The notes below the pieces were generated by a model. That model was given only the letters and a program-made list of their open reading frames with translations. It was not told the origin of the DNA and did no database searches. Below are positions 12,030-25,037 of a DNA stretch of 56,227 bases, one piece after another. Location: assembly GCA_000827265.1 (NCBI GenBank), contig KN834808.1:25561-81787 (forward strand), in the 5' to 3' direction. This stretch comes from Collybiopsis luxurians FD-317 M1. Its lineage: Eukaryota > Basidiomycota > Agaricomycetes > Agaricales > Omphalotaceae. Position 1 is the stretch's first letter. Each line of letters starts with the position of its first letter. Both the position numbers and the translations under genes were made by a program.

Positions 12030-14395
12030 GGTGAATCTGCTTTTTTATAATACGATACATTACTGTACGAGCTGGGAAGGAATCTATCACGCATAGGCGG
12101 TTCTTGGGTGGAATGGCATACGGAGTCAAGATACAACTAGGACGTATCATCACTGCCAGTGAGTGAAATGGCGGAGTAATGAGCCCTTGGCCAAGCTAGT
12201 CAACCATTCTCTTGTTCACACATGTCAACGTTTTCACTTCTGTAGCTTCGCTTCAGGGCAACTCCAGGTTATACACGGAGAGTATTCGGCGAGTAGAAAG
12301 CCACCAAACAGGCCGTTAACTCTTATCCATATCCAAAGAATTTACCCTCGATTGGGACGACGGTTTCCGTTGCTCTTGGTATTCGTAGATTCTTACACAC
12401 CTGAACAGAAAAACATCCAACCCCTAACCAGAAGGCTCTGACATTTCTACCTCCAGAAATGCGCCACTCCCTGAATTCGTTAAATGAGTAGTCACATATG
12501 GTATGATCTGCTGAAAGAGAGTTAATCTCACTTACCAGAACAGCTCGGACATTATATTCGGCACGTCAATCTGCATTACTTAGCCCAAGTTCATATGCGA
12601 TGATGATCAACTAAGCTCCATTAGAGAGCCGTGTTGTAATTCTCAGTACAACATACATACATTAAGTTCTGACACGAATACGACGGAAATTGGAGGCCTT
12701 CGGCTGATGGTCGTTGGAAGGAGCAGGTGGACATTTTGAAACATGTTGTTTTTTTCTCGTCGTTTGATATATTTAACGGCAACGCTGATGGTATACAACA
12801 GTTGAAGACGGGGTGAAGTAATTGATGATTGACGCGGCAGTTCAGGTGGAGGGATTCGATATCGAGGTAAATTCGGAAGAGAGGGAGAGTAAAAGCGTAG
12901 CTAGTTAGACCTCCCTAGAAAATTTCTCGCAGGCCACATTTTTTTCGAGTCCACAATGACAATGCTTATGATGGCAAATTTTACTAACTACGATAAAGGT
13001 CGGACCATCTGGACAGATTTAGAGCAGCTCTCGAATCTTTCATAACACCGAAACAAGACGAATCTGATCACGGATCTGATGATAATCTTCATTGCAATGC
13101 TTCTCCCGAGTTCTGATCGCTCAGAAGATTATTCAGTTAGGACAAGTCCTGCATTGGAATTCCATCTTCACGAATCTCTGACATGGTAACAAATATATGC
13201 TGCTTGGGTGATGGACGGATTTTCGGCCGCCACTATTTATATTTTAACTCACAAGCTTCAACTTCTAAATAACTGAGATTGTTAGAGCGGTGGTTGAGGG
13301 GTTTATAGAAGGTTATTCGGCAACTAGGCTATTTTTGAGGGTGTGTAGGGCGAGTCATAACCTCTATAATCTCGGCATTTGCGGCTTTTCTTTCATAAGG
13401 GCTGATCGTGCGTTTCCCCGATGACTCTGGGATCCCCGAGATCAAATGTAGTTTCGCCTGAAAGTACCTAACAGTACCTGGCGAGGGTGGGTGAAAACCA
13501 TAATAGCGGTGAGGCCCCTAGCACTGAAGTGAGCTTTGACTGGGCCCTTAGACTCAGCACCTCTGTTGAGCTTTCTCAAGTTGCAACTTGACTCCCAATT
13601 GTACATGTGTCTTTCGCCCCGAGTTGAGGTATTATTAGTATTAGCGCCAGTGAGCGCCCCGGTGGGTGATCGGTACGAGGCATCAGCTCTTGTGGGCTCT
13701 GGCCGTTATGACCGCAGCCGAATATCTTGAGGTAGACAAAGACACTCAGGTACATGTGTCTTGTTGCACAAACTCAACGTGTTTGAGGGTTCCCGTATGT
13801 GAGAAAGACACTGGAAGACATAACAGCAGCACGACCCGAGACGGCTATCTCAGTTGTTTTGGCACCACAGAGCCGTTCAGTGATACATCATTCCTTGCAT
13901 AAGGACGGGATATTGGGATCAAAATATCACTTGCACATGTGTGAATGACCATTTTACTCTATTGTGGAGCGGTCCGGCCTTCCATCAATGATTATGATTG
14001 TACGGTATTCTACTGCTCTTTTTGGTGTGCCGGCGGTTAGCGACCAGCGTGTCAGTTAACAGTCATGGCTTTCGATGCCTCGCACTTTGTAGAAGATTGC
14101 AAATGGTCGAACATTCATGTTTAACTTTGCATATTCGAAGTGCAGGATGCGATTCAAGAAACTCCACGCTTGATATCGCAAAAACTCCGAAAATCTTATG
14201 ATTCATCGAAATTCATCTCCGCTGCCCAATGCCGGGACACCCAATACAATGGACAGATCAAAGATCGTTTGCCGTTGTCATCTTCTGCGTGCCTCCCTTC
14301 TTAATCCTGCTTCATCAGCCGTTCTCGAGGCGATTCGCTTTTCCTTTATAACCAGCTTGCGCTGATTAGGCAGTACGCCCATTGTATTGCCAGCC
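12030..14395. other. 2.4 kb region without a supported gene
   Basis: Only short ORFs (longest 92 codons), none with a recognisable domain or convincing splice pattern. Near 14346 there is a TTTATA-type box about 50 nt upstream of the transporter start at 14396. I see nothing else. Confidence 0.4.
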
Positions 14396-16379
14396 ATGTC
14401 GCTTTCTGAGAAGCCAGGTATCACTCCTGAAGGCCAGTCTCTGCAAAATGTACCTTCAGTGAGCAGCGCAGCAAATCATCGGGTTTCGTCAAGTGAGGAT
14501 TTGGACATGGAGGCTAACAAAGCAGCAGCTCCTCCTCCATTGACTTTTCCAGAAGGTGGTTTACAAGGATGGTTGACGGTAGGCGACTGTCTTCTTTCAT
14601 TTGACTGGCAACAGCTGGACTGAGACGGTCTGATCTAGGTATTAGGCGGGTAACTCGCCATTTCATATATTCACAAAAAGTCTTCCAGCTCACAACATAT
14701 AACCAGTTTCCTGACACTGTTCTGTGCTGCGGGAACAATGCAGTCCTTCGGCGTGTACGAAAACTATTACACACTCAATACTTTGAGCGATCATGTTCCG
14801 TCGGATATTGCTTGGATTGGGTCTCTACAAGGCTTCTTGCTCTTCGGCGGCGGGTTCTTCAGCGGGCAGCTTTTCGATAAGGGCTATTTCAGGCATCTTT
14901 TATCCGGTGGCAGTTTTCTTTTCGTCTTTTCGTGAGTGACCTACACGTTGACATTGACGTTGTCTGTCGCGCTCATACATCATGGTCTAGATCGTTCATG
15001 CTTTCACTCGCCCAGCCGCATCATTATTACCAAAATTTCCTCGCGCAAGGATTAGGAATGGGTATAGGAATGGGCATGGTGTTTATGCCTTCGATATCGA
15101 TCGCCTCTCACTACTTTAGACAAAAGCGTGCGCTGGCTATGGGAATTATCCTTTCCGGTACGGTGTTGTTTCTTGGGAAGTATTCATTTCTTATCGTGAA
15201 AACTTTTTTTTTTTCTATTTTTAAGGTGGATCCCTCGGGGCGGCTATATACCCGATCATGCTCAATCACCTTTTCCCGAAAGTTGGCTTTGCGTGGGCAG
15301 TACGGGCCCAATCATTTTTATTTCTTGGTCTCTTGATCATCTCCAACTTGATCATGAAGACGCGTCTACCCGCTGGGGGGAAAAAAGTGATTGACTTGAA
15401 AGGAATAGTGACAGACGTGCCGTACATGATATGCACTATTGGGTATAGAACCAACGTGTTTCCCATCCCTTACCCGATCAAGGGTCTGATTCTATTTCTT
15501 TCGCCAGGTCATTCTTTGTGTTCTGGGGCCTATTCGTTCCGTGTAAGTTGTCTGTCTGATTTGTATGATCCAGACGTTGAACGTTGTCAATGATCATTAT
15601 TATTAGACTTTTATCTACAGCTATTCTGCTCGAAACACGACTTGCCGCCAAATATTGTAACTTATGGAGTGGGTGGTGATATCAATGTTTTGTTGAACAG
15701 ATTGTTGATATTATGGATAGATTACGATTCTCAACATAATGGGTGTTCTTGGGCGCACTTTACCCAACTTTCTGGCGGATATATTCGGATCTTTCAATGG
15801 TGAGCACGAGAGCCTGTGTTCCCGCATACGTTCCCGACGAAGACTTACACGTGTCCAGTCACGATCGCGACTGGCGTGCTTACCGGTGCTCTAGTATTCA
15901 TGCTTCTAGCGTCAAAATCGGTAGCAGCGACCGTCATATTCGCCATTCTGTATGGATTCAGCTCAGGTGGATGTACGTGCTTCGGCTGTTTTTAATCTCC
16001 TTTGCCAAGGTTAACCTATATATGTTCGATTAGTCGTTTCGGTCATTGGACCAGTCGCAGCAACTTTTGCAAAGAATATCAACGAAGTCGGGTGAGCTCT
16101 TTTTTTTGCGTTACATGAAGGAGTCATGTTCCCAATCATATGACATATATTAATTACTTAAACTATTGACTCAACAGCACCCGAATGGGTCTTTTGACAT
16201 TCGTATCAAGTTTTGCGATGCTTACAGGAAGTCCGATATCTGGTGCACTGTTGGAAGCCCCTCATTATTACTGGGTTCGGCCGGTGGTGTTCAGTGCAGT
16301 AGTTGTTCTGTTCGGATCTGGATTGATCATCATCTCGAGAGCAATGCAGGCAAGGAAAAAGGGCACATGGAGATTGTGA
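14396..16379 (+). CDS. MFS monocarboxylate transporter-like protein, 450 aa
   Basis: Eleven exons in consistent phase: 14396-14578, 14639-14649, 14707-14931, 14991-15157, 15226-15442, 15508-15542, 15607-15668, 15721-15799, 15859-15972, 16034-16091 and 16178-16379. Exon 2 is an 11 nt microexon (V-L-G-G). A ~50-residue polar tail precedes FPEGGLQGWLT, the usual entry to helix 1 in fungal MCT/Mch proteins. Then come QSFGVYENYY, GMGMVFMPSISIASHYFRQKR, NIMGVLGRTLPNFLADIFGSFN and a final helix set ending at GTWRL. It should be a 12-helix carrier of small carboxylates at the plasma or an organelle membrane; substrate unknown. No disruption is visible. The start is the first ATG in frame, after CAGCC. 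Confidence 0.85.
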
Positions 16380-18025
16380 AGAGAGAGGGAAGGGTGGAAG
16401 ATTTACTACAGGGCATTGCCCAAGACCTGGATGCCGGTTTCCGGAAGTTATCCCGACGCAGAACCAGTCACCATCGCCGCTGGGCCTGTTGCAGGAATGT
16501 CAGGTGCTTATTCACGAACAGCTACTTATGAGTGTCTACACGCCAATAAAGACTTTGTTTTCGTATGACCGTGACTAGATGCGTAGCATGTTACATGTAT
16601 ATACTTACTGAAATACCTTATGTTTGTCTTTCTTGCGCAAATTTCATTGGCGGGCAAGAGGATCGAAACAGAAGGAGATTGCGAAACGGCGAAGAACCCA
16701 AAAGAATCTTAGGAACTTTGTGTCGTGCCTTGAGGTGCGGGATGGGATGGCGTTGACAATCTGATCCAGTGGCGGCAGTTCATGTACACCCTGCTACTCT
16801 AAGTGAACGGAAGGCATCAGTAATTGCACTAAGGCTATCCCTAAAGCGACCTGCAAAATGCTTGAAAGATGCTGTTGCAAAGAGGAATCTGGGTTACTGT
16901 TTCACGTTCTGCCTTGCACTTCGGGATACTGTATCCTGGAGTGTTGCGGGCTGACATCTACCTGGCGAGATTCGGTACGGGGTTAGCCCATGAGGGAGCA
17001 GTGAGGTAAGTGGAGCAAGGTTGTAGGCCATGGGTGAGCCGCTCGAGTCTTGATATTTAGCTATAGTTTTCACTTTGAAAGCGAGGGGGAATGAAGCTTC
17101 TTAGTGGAAGCAAAGAAGTTGTGCTATTACCTAACAGAAGAAACCCCGGCTTTCAAGGGCGCTGACGAAGTGTATGATGAATCCAACATACCCCATATGT
17201 ACTATATGGCTTCATGAGATTGTGTAAATGCTTCTGTTGGATTTGTGGGGGTCCTTTTATGCAAGTCTAGCTGAGGCACTCGTAATCGTTTCTCATTCCG
17301 GTTTGAAAACGCCTGCGTAATGACTGAATAAATGCGGACCTTCCACATACACATACATACTGTGACTCCGACTCCGATTCCGAGGAGAGAGGTAGCTCGC
17401 CGCCGGCAGGGACGCGGCGACCTTGTAGGTCTCCGATAAACTCTGAACGCTGCTTAGAATTAGCTCGTGATTGGAACACGCATCATGCATGGCTTTCCCC
17501 GGAACTACGATGACTTCATCTGGAACGGGTATGTGAGCAGGCGTTCAATCTGATCAGGTCTCATTGGATTCCTCAAGTTAATATTGGAAGAGCTCTTTGT
17601 GCGACGTTTCTGGGTCTGATTTGAATACCATGGTATTCCCTTCACAGTTGACAGAGCTGACGAATGTTTAAACGCCACAAGTGAGTCTCCCATCTTCTTT
17701 GAATGCCTGAACTTTGTATTGTGCAGAAGTTTTGGGAAGGTACGGTACGGTAAGGCTAGGTTTCAATCGTGGCTTGGCAAACAATTGAACGGGGTTATGA
17801 GTAAAAACGACTTTTTCACGTCCGCAATCGGCGGCTGCTGGGTCGTGGGACTGCCGAATGCAGACAGTCTTTATCGGCATCTCTCCATAAAAAAACTCAA
17901 TAAAATGAGGAGACAACGAGGCACGGATTTGCATAAAAGAGAAGATCCATTACTTGCTTATTGATCCCTTTCAGCCCGCGTTCAGCTATCCCCACAACAA
18001 CTCAACCGCCCTGTCCACTTTCGCG
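16380..18025. other. 1.6 kb region without a supported gene
   Basis: Short overlapping ORFs only (up to about 90 codons on either strand), no domain, repeat or RNA gene that I recognise. Confidence 0.4.
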
Positions 18026-19043
18026 ATGTCGTTCTCTCTTCCCAGTATTCAGGAAATGTTTCCGGGTACGGATTCTGTGTCGGATTCATATCGCATATCG
18101 ACGTTTTTCTCCTGCATATCCAGAACATCTTCTTGAGAGGCCTTCTAGTTATCGATTAGGAACGCCTGGGACCACGTCGAGTCCTCAAGTACGTACCGCG
18201 ATTTTGATCATCTGTCCTTCTTGACATTTGTCGTCGACAGATATCGGAATGGTCTACCAGTTCTGTAGGCTTTTCTGCGGCTCACCAGACCCCATCATCC
18301 TCCTTTCACCACATTCCATCACGCCATACCCTTCTGGAACCCATTATATGCGAGCAATCATCGCTCGATGTCGTCAATGGCCCTGTTTCTGCATCGTCAG
18401 AATACGACCCAAATCGTACCTTCAGTAGTGCTTCATCGACGCGGCGTCGCCACTCCACCTCTCTACCGTATCGTCGAGAAGAGTCCTTGTCACTTTGGTC
18501 GAGCGACGAGTTGTCCGATGACAGCGAAGATAAGAAACACCCATGTCCTATTTGCCAAAAGCGGTTTAGTCGTCCTAGTGCCCTCCGAATTCACATGAAC
18601 ACACATACGGGTGCCACCCGTAAGTTTTGAATATGTGCATTGGATTTCTCTTGACACATGTCCTGCCCTATGTAGCATTTTTGTGCCCCCATCCTACTTG
18701 CGGACAGGAATTCAACGTCAAATCGAACATGGTCCGACATTACAAACGATCTCATTCGACGACCTCAAAGAAACGTTCGCAAGGAAAGGAACCAGACTTG
18801 ACCTCTCTCAGTCCAGAGCATTTCGACTTTGTCACCTCCAAGTGCTCTCGAAAAATAATTCTCTGCTGTTGCGCCAGACCGGATGAAGGTTGCGCCAACA
18901 GGAAACTGCACAAAGCTATACTGAAACGACTGTTGGCCGAGCTCGACGAAGATTCAGATATGGAGTCGCAGCCTGGTAGTTCTCCTTCTGAGGAAAATAA
19001 TAAGGGCCCTGCATCTATCTCTCTGAGAACCTCGCATCTCTAG
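18026..19043 (+). CDS. C2H2 zinc-finger protein, 283 aa
   Basis: Four exons: 18026-18065, 18124-18188, 18241-18619 and 18676-19043. Residues 1-130 are Ser/Thr/Pro-rich and probably disordered, with an acidic patch (SSDELSDDSEDKKH) just before the fingers. Finger 1 is HPCPICQKRFSRPSALRIH (Cys137, Cys140). Finger 2 is FLCPHPTCGQEFNVKSNMVRH (Cys165, Cys170, His183, His188). An intron falls in the linker between them. The C-terminus has Cys-rich KCSRKIILCCCA and an acidic tail. The arrangement is that of a small fungal DNA-binding transcription regulator acting in the nucleus; target genes cannot be told from sequence. Confidence 0.85.
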
Positions 19044-20841
19044 CTTGTACCCATTGCTCCGTTCTAACTCCTGCGGATTTTATCACCTGCTAGAGTCTGT
19101 CAAGCCTCATCCGTCCCCTATGGTAGTGCCGCATAAAGAAGTTTCCCGATTCCACGCGAACGCGAACCAGGATTCCACTTCGGATTTCCGACTCAACTCA
19201 GGCGTACATGGTCATGAGAATTCGTGAGGATTACTCATCATCACGCCCGCTGCGAGACCGAAGCACACGGTAGTCTTATACACAAATTCCTATTGTAGGA
19301 TGTCATTCATGCGTATAACGAATATACTGCAAAATGGTGAACGAGTAGAAGCTGTAGCGCAAGACCGCATAGAGAAATGGCCTGTTTATGCACGGGGTAA
19401 GTTTTATATTGCGAAGTTCTATGCAATGTATAAGAAATTCGGAGACTTAGCGCCACAGTTCTACCGGATGCCAAGTTTTCAATCCTGTATTCTTGAGACA
19501 CCTCGAATGGCAGTGGTACTCAGTCGCCCTCACCTTGAGTAAAATGACCATCGTTGCGAGACTCGAGTTCTAGGTCGGACAAGAGTCCATAAGAGGCTGG
19601 CCATCGGATTTCCAGAATTTTCTGACTCCCGTCGTCGGTTATTCTCACTCGAATTTTTCCCTGAATTTACATGTGCTGTTGATATTAGGTTTTCTAATGA
19701 GTAAACACAAATCCGGATCGTCTTCTCCTTTCGGGATTTGCGTTTTCGAAGGTTACGTATCCAAATCAGCTGGACACTCGGTCCCGCGAGGTCGGTCTTT
19801 ATGCTTGCCACACGGTATACTTAGAATACCGAGTACCTGTCACCTGAGATAGCTGAAGTAGAATTACCTCGCTCGGAAACTTACTTTTACTTCTCGCAGC
19901 TATCGGTCTGCCAAGGCAGAATTCCCGTCTCCAAGTAGACGCCAACTGTGTAAGCTGTAGAATGGTCCCCGCGAATGCAATTAATAAACGACATGATTGC
20001 CTCCCGAGCTATTTCACCAACAGTGATTGTGTACACAATGTAGTAATTCACGACTCAATGTGATTAAGAAGATACTTTGTCAGCCAAGTGACAGTGCACG
20101 AGCTCAATTCGAGCGTAATTGAATCAAGCTTTATAAGTATGTATTTAGAGATGAACGTGAGCGTCAATGGAACGAGATCCATGGCCGCCTGAGACAGGAC
20201 ATCGGGAAAAGGTCAAAGCTGGCTATCGCATACGAATTAGGAAAATAGATTAGATTGAAGCAATCATCTGACTCACATTTCGGCAAGTGAAGTCCGTCAC
20301 CCTTCTTTGATACGAACTCCACGTACTGATTGCCTGGATGTTCTTTCCCGGTACTTCTTTCGATCTTTGCTTGAAATCTCATTATATTTGATTCGGTCTC
20401 TTCAACAATTCATGGTCAAGGCCAGGCAATACTTTCACTGAGTTAAAAGTTTAGACCTTCAGGGCTAAATGATTGAAGTAAGCGCCCCGCCTTTACTTTG
20501 AAACGTTAACATCGAGCCTCGGAAACTCACTGGCAGGACCGTCCATACATGGCCCTTGGCTTACAGCTCCACGTCTACGCGGCGTATGATCCTTCGGGTT
20601 TCCAAGCGGTTTCGATGTTCGTTGGCTCTCGTTGTGAATCGAATCCTCCCAAAGGTAAACCAGGGTGGGAAAATCGTGCCTTCGCGTAAAATGAACTTTC
20701 AAGGATGAACGTTTATCAACATTGTTTTGATTCTTTGATCTTTACCAACCCAATTTTCAAATTTCCTAACTGTGCAGGAACAACATACGTAAACGATAAG
20801 ACTTTCTTTTAACACCTTACCATCAGTCGTCCCACCAAACC
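19044..20841. other. 1.8 kb region without a supported gene
   Basis: Contains the zinc-finger gene 3' end and several ORFs of 60-93 codons on both strands without recognisable motifs. No repeat or RNA gene seen. Confidence 0.4.
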
Positions 20842-22947
20842 ATGTCCCATACCTCACCGGCAAGTTATCTCGTATGGGCTCTTCTCTCATGCATGGTTCG
20901 CCAAGAAACTATTCTGTTCTCGGGTTTCTGCTCAATGGTGTTTTGCAGCTCGGTGTTTTCCTTGTGTACCATCTCTATTCGTTCGATAGATTCAAATGCT
21001 TGAAGTGCGTCCGCGTATCAAATTTTCGCAGATCATCAGTATTGATTCACTATGCTCAGGTGGAACAATGGCCCATATTCCGGGGCTTTCAAGAGAATTA
21101 TGACCGTACGCGCAACTTCCGTCGTCAGTAGATCTGCTCTCATCGGCTTTAGTATTCGTATCTGTTCAGCATTCCCTTAATCATAACGTACTCGGTGGGG
21201 TTCTCGGCTATCAAATATAGGGAAGGTTATGTTTCTATATTATTGGTAGGAGGCGAGTCTTCATCTTCATTTCCGAATGAAGCTCGTAATGACCTCTGAT
21301 AGTGACCCCCAAACCCTACCCTTTGTGGTCCAGCGCCTCACGAGCGTGCATTTTTCCCTTGACGTTATGTTTTTCATTGGCATGGTCCCTCGAGATGTAC
21401 GTAGTACGGCCACTGTTTCGTCTCGGTGTACTGAAAGCGTAGGGCAGGGTCACGCATTTGGAAGGTGTGTATCTTCGTCCATCATTATTTCGTTCGAGTT
21501 TTGATTCCCTCACCCTAGAACTCTGTTTCTGGCTGTTCGTGGTAAACGCCAAGACTAACCAACAAGACTGGTTCCACAGCCACTATTTCAAGATGTGGAT
21601 AGTAGGTTCGGTGTCAGCTGTGATCTACATGCCCCTCGTAACGATTTTCACCCGTGAAAGTCCATACAAAGTAAGCTATAATAATGCACAAGACGATGAA
21701 GTACTAAATCTCGCCATTAGTCTGAAGCATGCACTTTTCTCGCTGGAAGCCTGGGTAGTCTGTCTCTAACCGTCGGGTTTATGCCTGTATTGTAAGTCGC
21801 TCTTTTAGCAAATACTCCTTCCGAGTCATTAATGAGTTTTGGTAGGTGGGCGTTCCCATCTATGTTGAACAATCTGGTTCGTTTTAGCTTTACAATTTGA
21901 GTATTATCCGTATCTCACCGCAATCGCACTCAGAGGGCAGAAGGAGTTGACAGTGGTACTATCGTGAGGCTGACCAAGTTCCATGAACTGAACGTACGTT
22001 GCATCTAACTAGCCCAAATGACGATTTGCTGATCCTTACGATTCTAGACGGTCCGAGTCATCTTTCGATACTTGTTTACTGTACCGCTGCTTATTCTGGG
22101 AGCCGATGGTATTCGGCCGCACCAACATATCAATGACAGCAATTTTTGGACCGGTATGCTAGATCGACCTTGAAATGGAAGCGGAAACTTGACGATTCCT
22201 CTCCCTCAGATCTCTTCACCTTTGTCGCTGCCCTGGGCTGTACAATTTCCTCAGGGATCACTCTTATCGTAAGCAATGATTGATTTGTCCTGTGCGGGAC
22301 CATGATGAACGTTCCATTCTAGATTTTCTTCCCTCGGTCTGTGGAGAACGAAATTGCCACCCGCGATGCTGCTAAGCGGAGGAAGCAGTTGCGAAAGATT
22401 GGTGCTCAATTTGCAGTCTCGATGAGTTCCAGTCGCGAAGCTATTACGTCCACCAAAATGCAAGGAACATTGCACGGTCAAGAATACGAGCTGGACCCCC
22501 GCGCCATCGACTTGACGTCTAGATCAGACGACTTTGAGCATGATGCGACGGGGATTTCTCAAATCCAGCAGCAGCAGTCGCAGCCGATTAGGCCGAATCG
22601 CAAACATGGCTCAGTGGTAGAGCTGGGAGGTATTGGCGCGCCCCCACCGCGGTACGAAACTCCCAAGACCCCGTCCATCCAACCGAACCGGAGACGCGAC
22701 GAAGATGTGGAACTGGGCAGTTTTTCATCACCTCGCTCACACCGCAAAAGCTTACCAGAGACTGTTCTCTCCGGAGCGAGCCGTAACACTGTAAATCCTT
22801 TGATTCATGCATACACATCGCCCATTAGTGAGTCCTTTCGTGATCTTAGGTGTGTAATTGACCGAGCCGAACACTGTAGATATGGTGTACACTGCAAGTG
22901 CAAAGTCAAGGCGAACGTCGGGTCATAGCCTGCCCTCTGAGCCCTAA
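20842..22947 (+). CDS. Seven-helix GPCR-like integral membrane protein, 463 aa
   Basis: Fourteen exons: 20842-20895, 20949-21004, 21060-21105, 21153-21225, 21303-21396, 21448-21464, 21519-21670, 21721-21791, 21846-21876, 21934-21993, 22048-22153, 22210-22268, 22323-22827 and 22880-22947. Segments such as DRFKCLKWNNGPYSGAFKR, YSYLFSIPLIITYSVGF, HLEELCFWLFVVNA, GSLGSLSLTVGFMPVLWAFP and SSGITLIIFFPRSVENEI recall a seven-helix family widespread in Agaricomycetes. The ~170-residue C-terminal tail is polar, charged and likely cytosolic. Exon 6 is a 17 nt microexon. The exon 4 donor (AAG/gttatg) is the least certain join: phase demands it, but a downstream GT is also possible. The family resembles G-protein-coupled receptors by topology; ligand and signalling are unknown. 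Confidence 0.75.
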
Positions 22948-23276
22948 ATCTTGACGTGTAAATTTCCTGCTCCATAAATATCGGGACGGACTGAGGATGT
23001 TCCTCTTTGCCTGAGTTGGCGTTCCGTCTAGACCTCACATTCCTTCCTAAGTCAATCCCTCACCCTAGTTCTATTTAATTTATCATTTTTTTTTTTGGTA
23101 ATCGATACTTATTTGCTTTCGTATTTCTACTGTATCGATTACATTCTAAAGTGAAACAAGTGATGTCTAATTTTCTCCCAAGTTTTTACCCGTAGTACTA
23201 TTGTTCGGCCGTAGGCGCCCTGACGCATCGTGCGCTTAAATGGATCGCGCATCTTGGACCTCGACAACTCTGGCCC

Positions 23277-25037
23277 ATGGATGTTTCAGAATCAACTTGG
23301 GACCTAGCTGGATCCCCATTTACATCTGTTGTAGGGACAAACTATGCACCTTCCGCAGCGGAGATTGCCAGTATCAAAGCCTTTCTGGTAGAGCAGCGAC
23401 GTGAGAGGTCTCGATTAGAGTCCAAAGTACGTCAATTGCAGGCTCTGTTAGAAAAAAGTAACAAATACATTGAAGCACACGAAGCTTTGATGTCCCCAAT
23501 CCGCCAACTGCCTTCTGAAACTCTGGCAGAGATTTTTGCCTGGTGTCTTCCGACGGATATGAAATATTCAGTTCGGGATTTGAAGCAAGCTCCGCTGGTG
23601 TTCACCGCGGTGTGTCGCTCTTGGAGGAGTATTTGCCTGGGCACCCCGCGTCTGTGGAACTCCATTCATATTTACCTCCCTCCACACTTGTCCAATAGTG
23701 CCTTTTCCCAACGAGAAGCTGGGATCTCTTTGTGGCTTGAACGCTCTGGAGCTCTTCCATTATCCATATCGTTCCATGGGAGAACTAGTCATATCTCCCA
23801 TGCTGCGACAGATGATTCTCAAATTCGAGAAAATATGGGGTCGTTGTTTCGGTCTTTAATGCGGTTCAGCAACAGGTTTGCGAACCTATCGCTGTCTCTT
23901 TCTCCACGAGATTTCCTATATTTCGATGACCTGTCTCCTTCACAATTCCCAATTCTTACTTCCTTGTGTTTACGGGATGCCAATCTTCACGAAGGAATCT
24001 ATGGTCATCTGGAGGACGGACCGTCGGAGATATCATTTACTTCGCTGCTTCAGCGAATGCCCGTATTGAGAAAGCTCCAGGTGAAAGAGTTTGCCTTTCG
24101 AAGCAGCTTTAGTCGGACCCTTGGCGTCGAATCGCTCACCAGTCTTGATTTTACTGCGAATGCGATGGGCTCATTTGGTGTAACGGTGGACGTTGTTCAG
24201 GGACTGAATCTTTTGTCCCAGATGCCCCGACTGCGATTTCTCAAGGCGGCCATCCAGCTCGGTGTCAACGCCGACGGCGAGAACACGCCTCTTCCTACTA
24301 TTCACCTGAAGCACCTAGAGGAGATGCATATGGCATTTGTAAGGCGCTCAAGGCCTCTTCTAACTGGCCGGATGGCTGCGTTTTTTAACCATCTAAAGTG
24401 CCCTTCGTTGAAGACGCTAGGTATATCCTGGCATGGACTGTTGCTATCCGAAGTCCCATTTCGAGGATTGCCCTTGCACGAACTGGAGACGTTGGCACTC
24501 AATGTCACGATGAGATGGGACACTCTTCTCGAATGTCTTTCCTTGGTTCCGAACCTCAAATCCCTGCAATTGCGAGCGACGGAGGGAAGACTCGAGAACA
24601 ACCCCGGGCACAACCTCGTGCATTGTGCACTACGAGACTCCCACCTTTCTGGTCTCACCTTTTCCGCTCAAAACCCACTTCCTCTCTGTCCTCAGCTGCA
24701 AAAGTTCCAATACCTTGACAAAGTATTAACAAGCACTGACATCGTGTCGACGAGAGTTTTGACCGACTTTATCGAAAGTCGTCAGGATACACTCAAATGC
24801 TGCGAGATGTTTTTCCCGGTTAAACCCTTGTTTACGGAAGAGGAATTAGATCGTCTGAAAATAGTGAAGCAGGGCGGTCTCGAACTTCATCTGCATAGCG
24901 CCAAACCATTCCGGACCAAAAGGTTGGATGAGCCGACGGTTGGGTTGGTGTCTTGGCTAGTACACGAAACACCTATACAGAAGGTATATGAAATCGTTGA
25001 CATGGAAGGACCGTACGGTACAGATGTCATAATCTAG
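23277..25037 (+). CDS. F-box protein with C-terminal leucine-rich region, 586 aa
   Basis: Single exon. Residues ~28-68 form a coiled coil (EQRRERSRLESKVRQLQALL). An F-box-like domain follows at ~73-125 (SPIRQLPSETLAEIFAWCLP ... VCRSWRSICLGTPRLWNSI). The remaining ~450 residues are an LRR-like region with repeated LxxLxLxxN-type segments. This coil plus F-box plus LRR layout is typical of the expanded F-box families of Agaricomycetes. It would recruit substrates to an SCF ubiquitin ligase; substrates unknown. The ATG at 23277 is preceded by a long non-coding stretch and gives the full coil. Confidence 0.85.
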   Translation: MDVSESTWDLAGSPFTSVVGTNYAPSAAEIASIKAFLVEQRRERSRLESKVRQLQALLEKSNKYIEAHEALMSPIRQLPSETLAEIFAWCLPTDMKYSVRDLKQAPLVFTAVCRSWRSICLGTPRLWNSIHIYLPPHLSNSAFSQREAGISLWLERSGALPLSISFHGRTSHISHAATDDSQIRENMGSLFRSLMRFSNRFANLSLSLSPRDFLYFDDLSPSQFPILTSLCLRDANLHEGIYGHLEDGPSEISFTSLLQRMPVLRKLQVKEFAFRSSFSRTLGVESLTSLDFTANAMGSFGVTVDVVQGLNLLSQMPRLRFLKAAIQLGVNADGENTPLPTIHLKHLEEMHMAFVRRSRPLLTGRMAAFFNHLKCPSLKTLGISWHGLLLSEVPFRGLPLHELETLALNVTMRWDTLLECLSLVPNLKSLQLRATEGRLENNPGHNLVHCALRDSHLSGLTFSAQNPLPLCPQLQKFQYLDKVLTSTDIVSTRVLTDFIESRQDTLKCCEMFFPVKPLFTEEELDRLKIVKQGGLELHLHSAKPFRTKRLDEPTVGLVSWLVHETPIQKVYEIVDMEGPYGTDVII

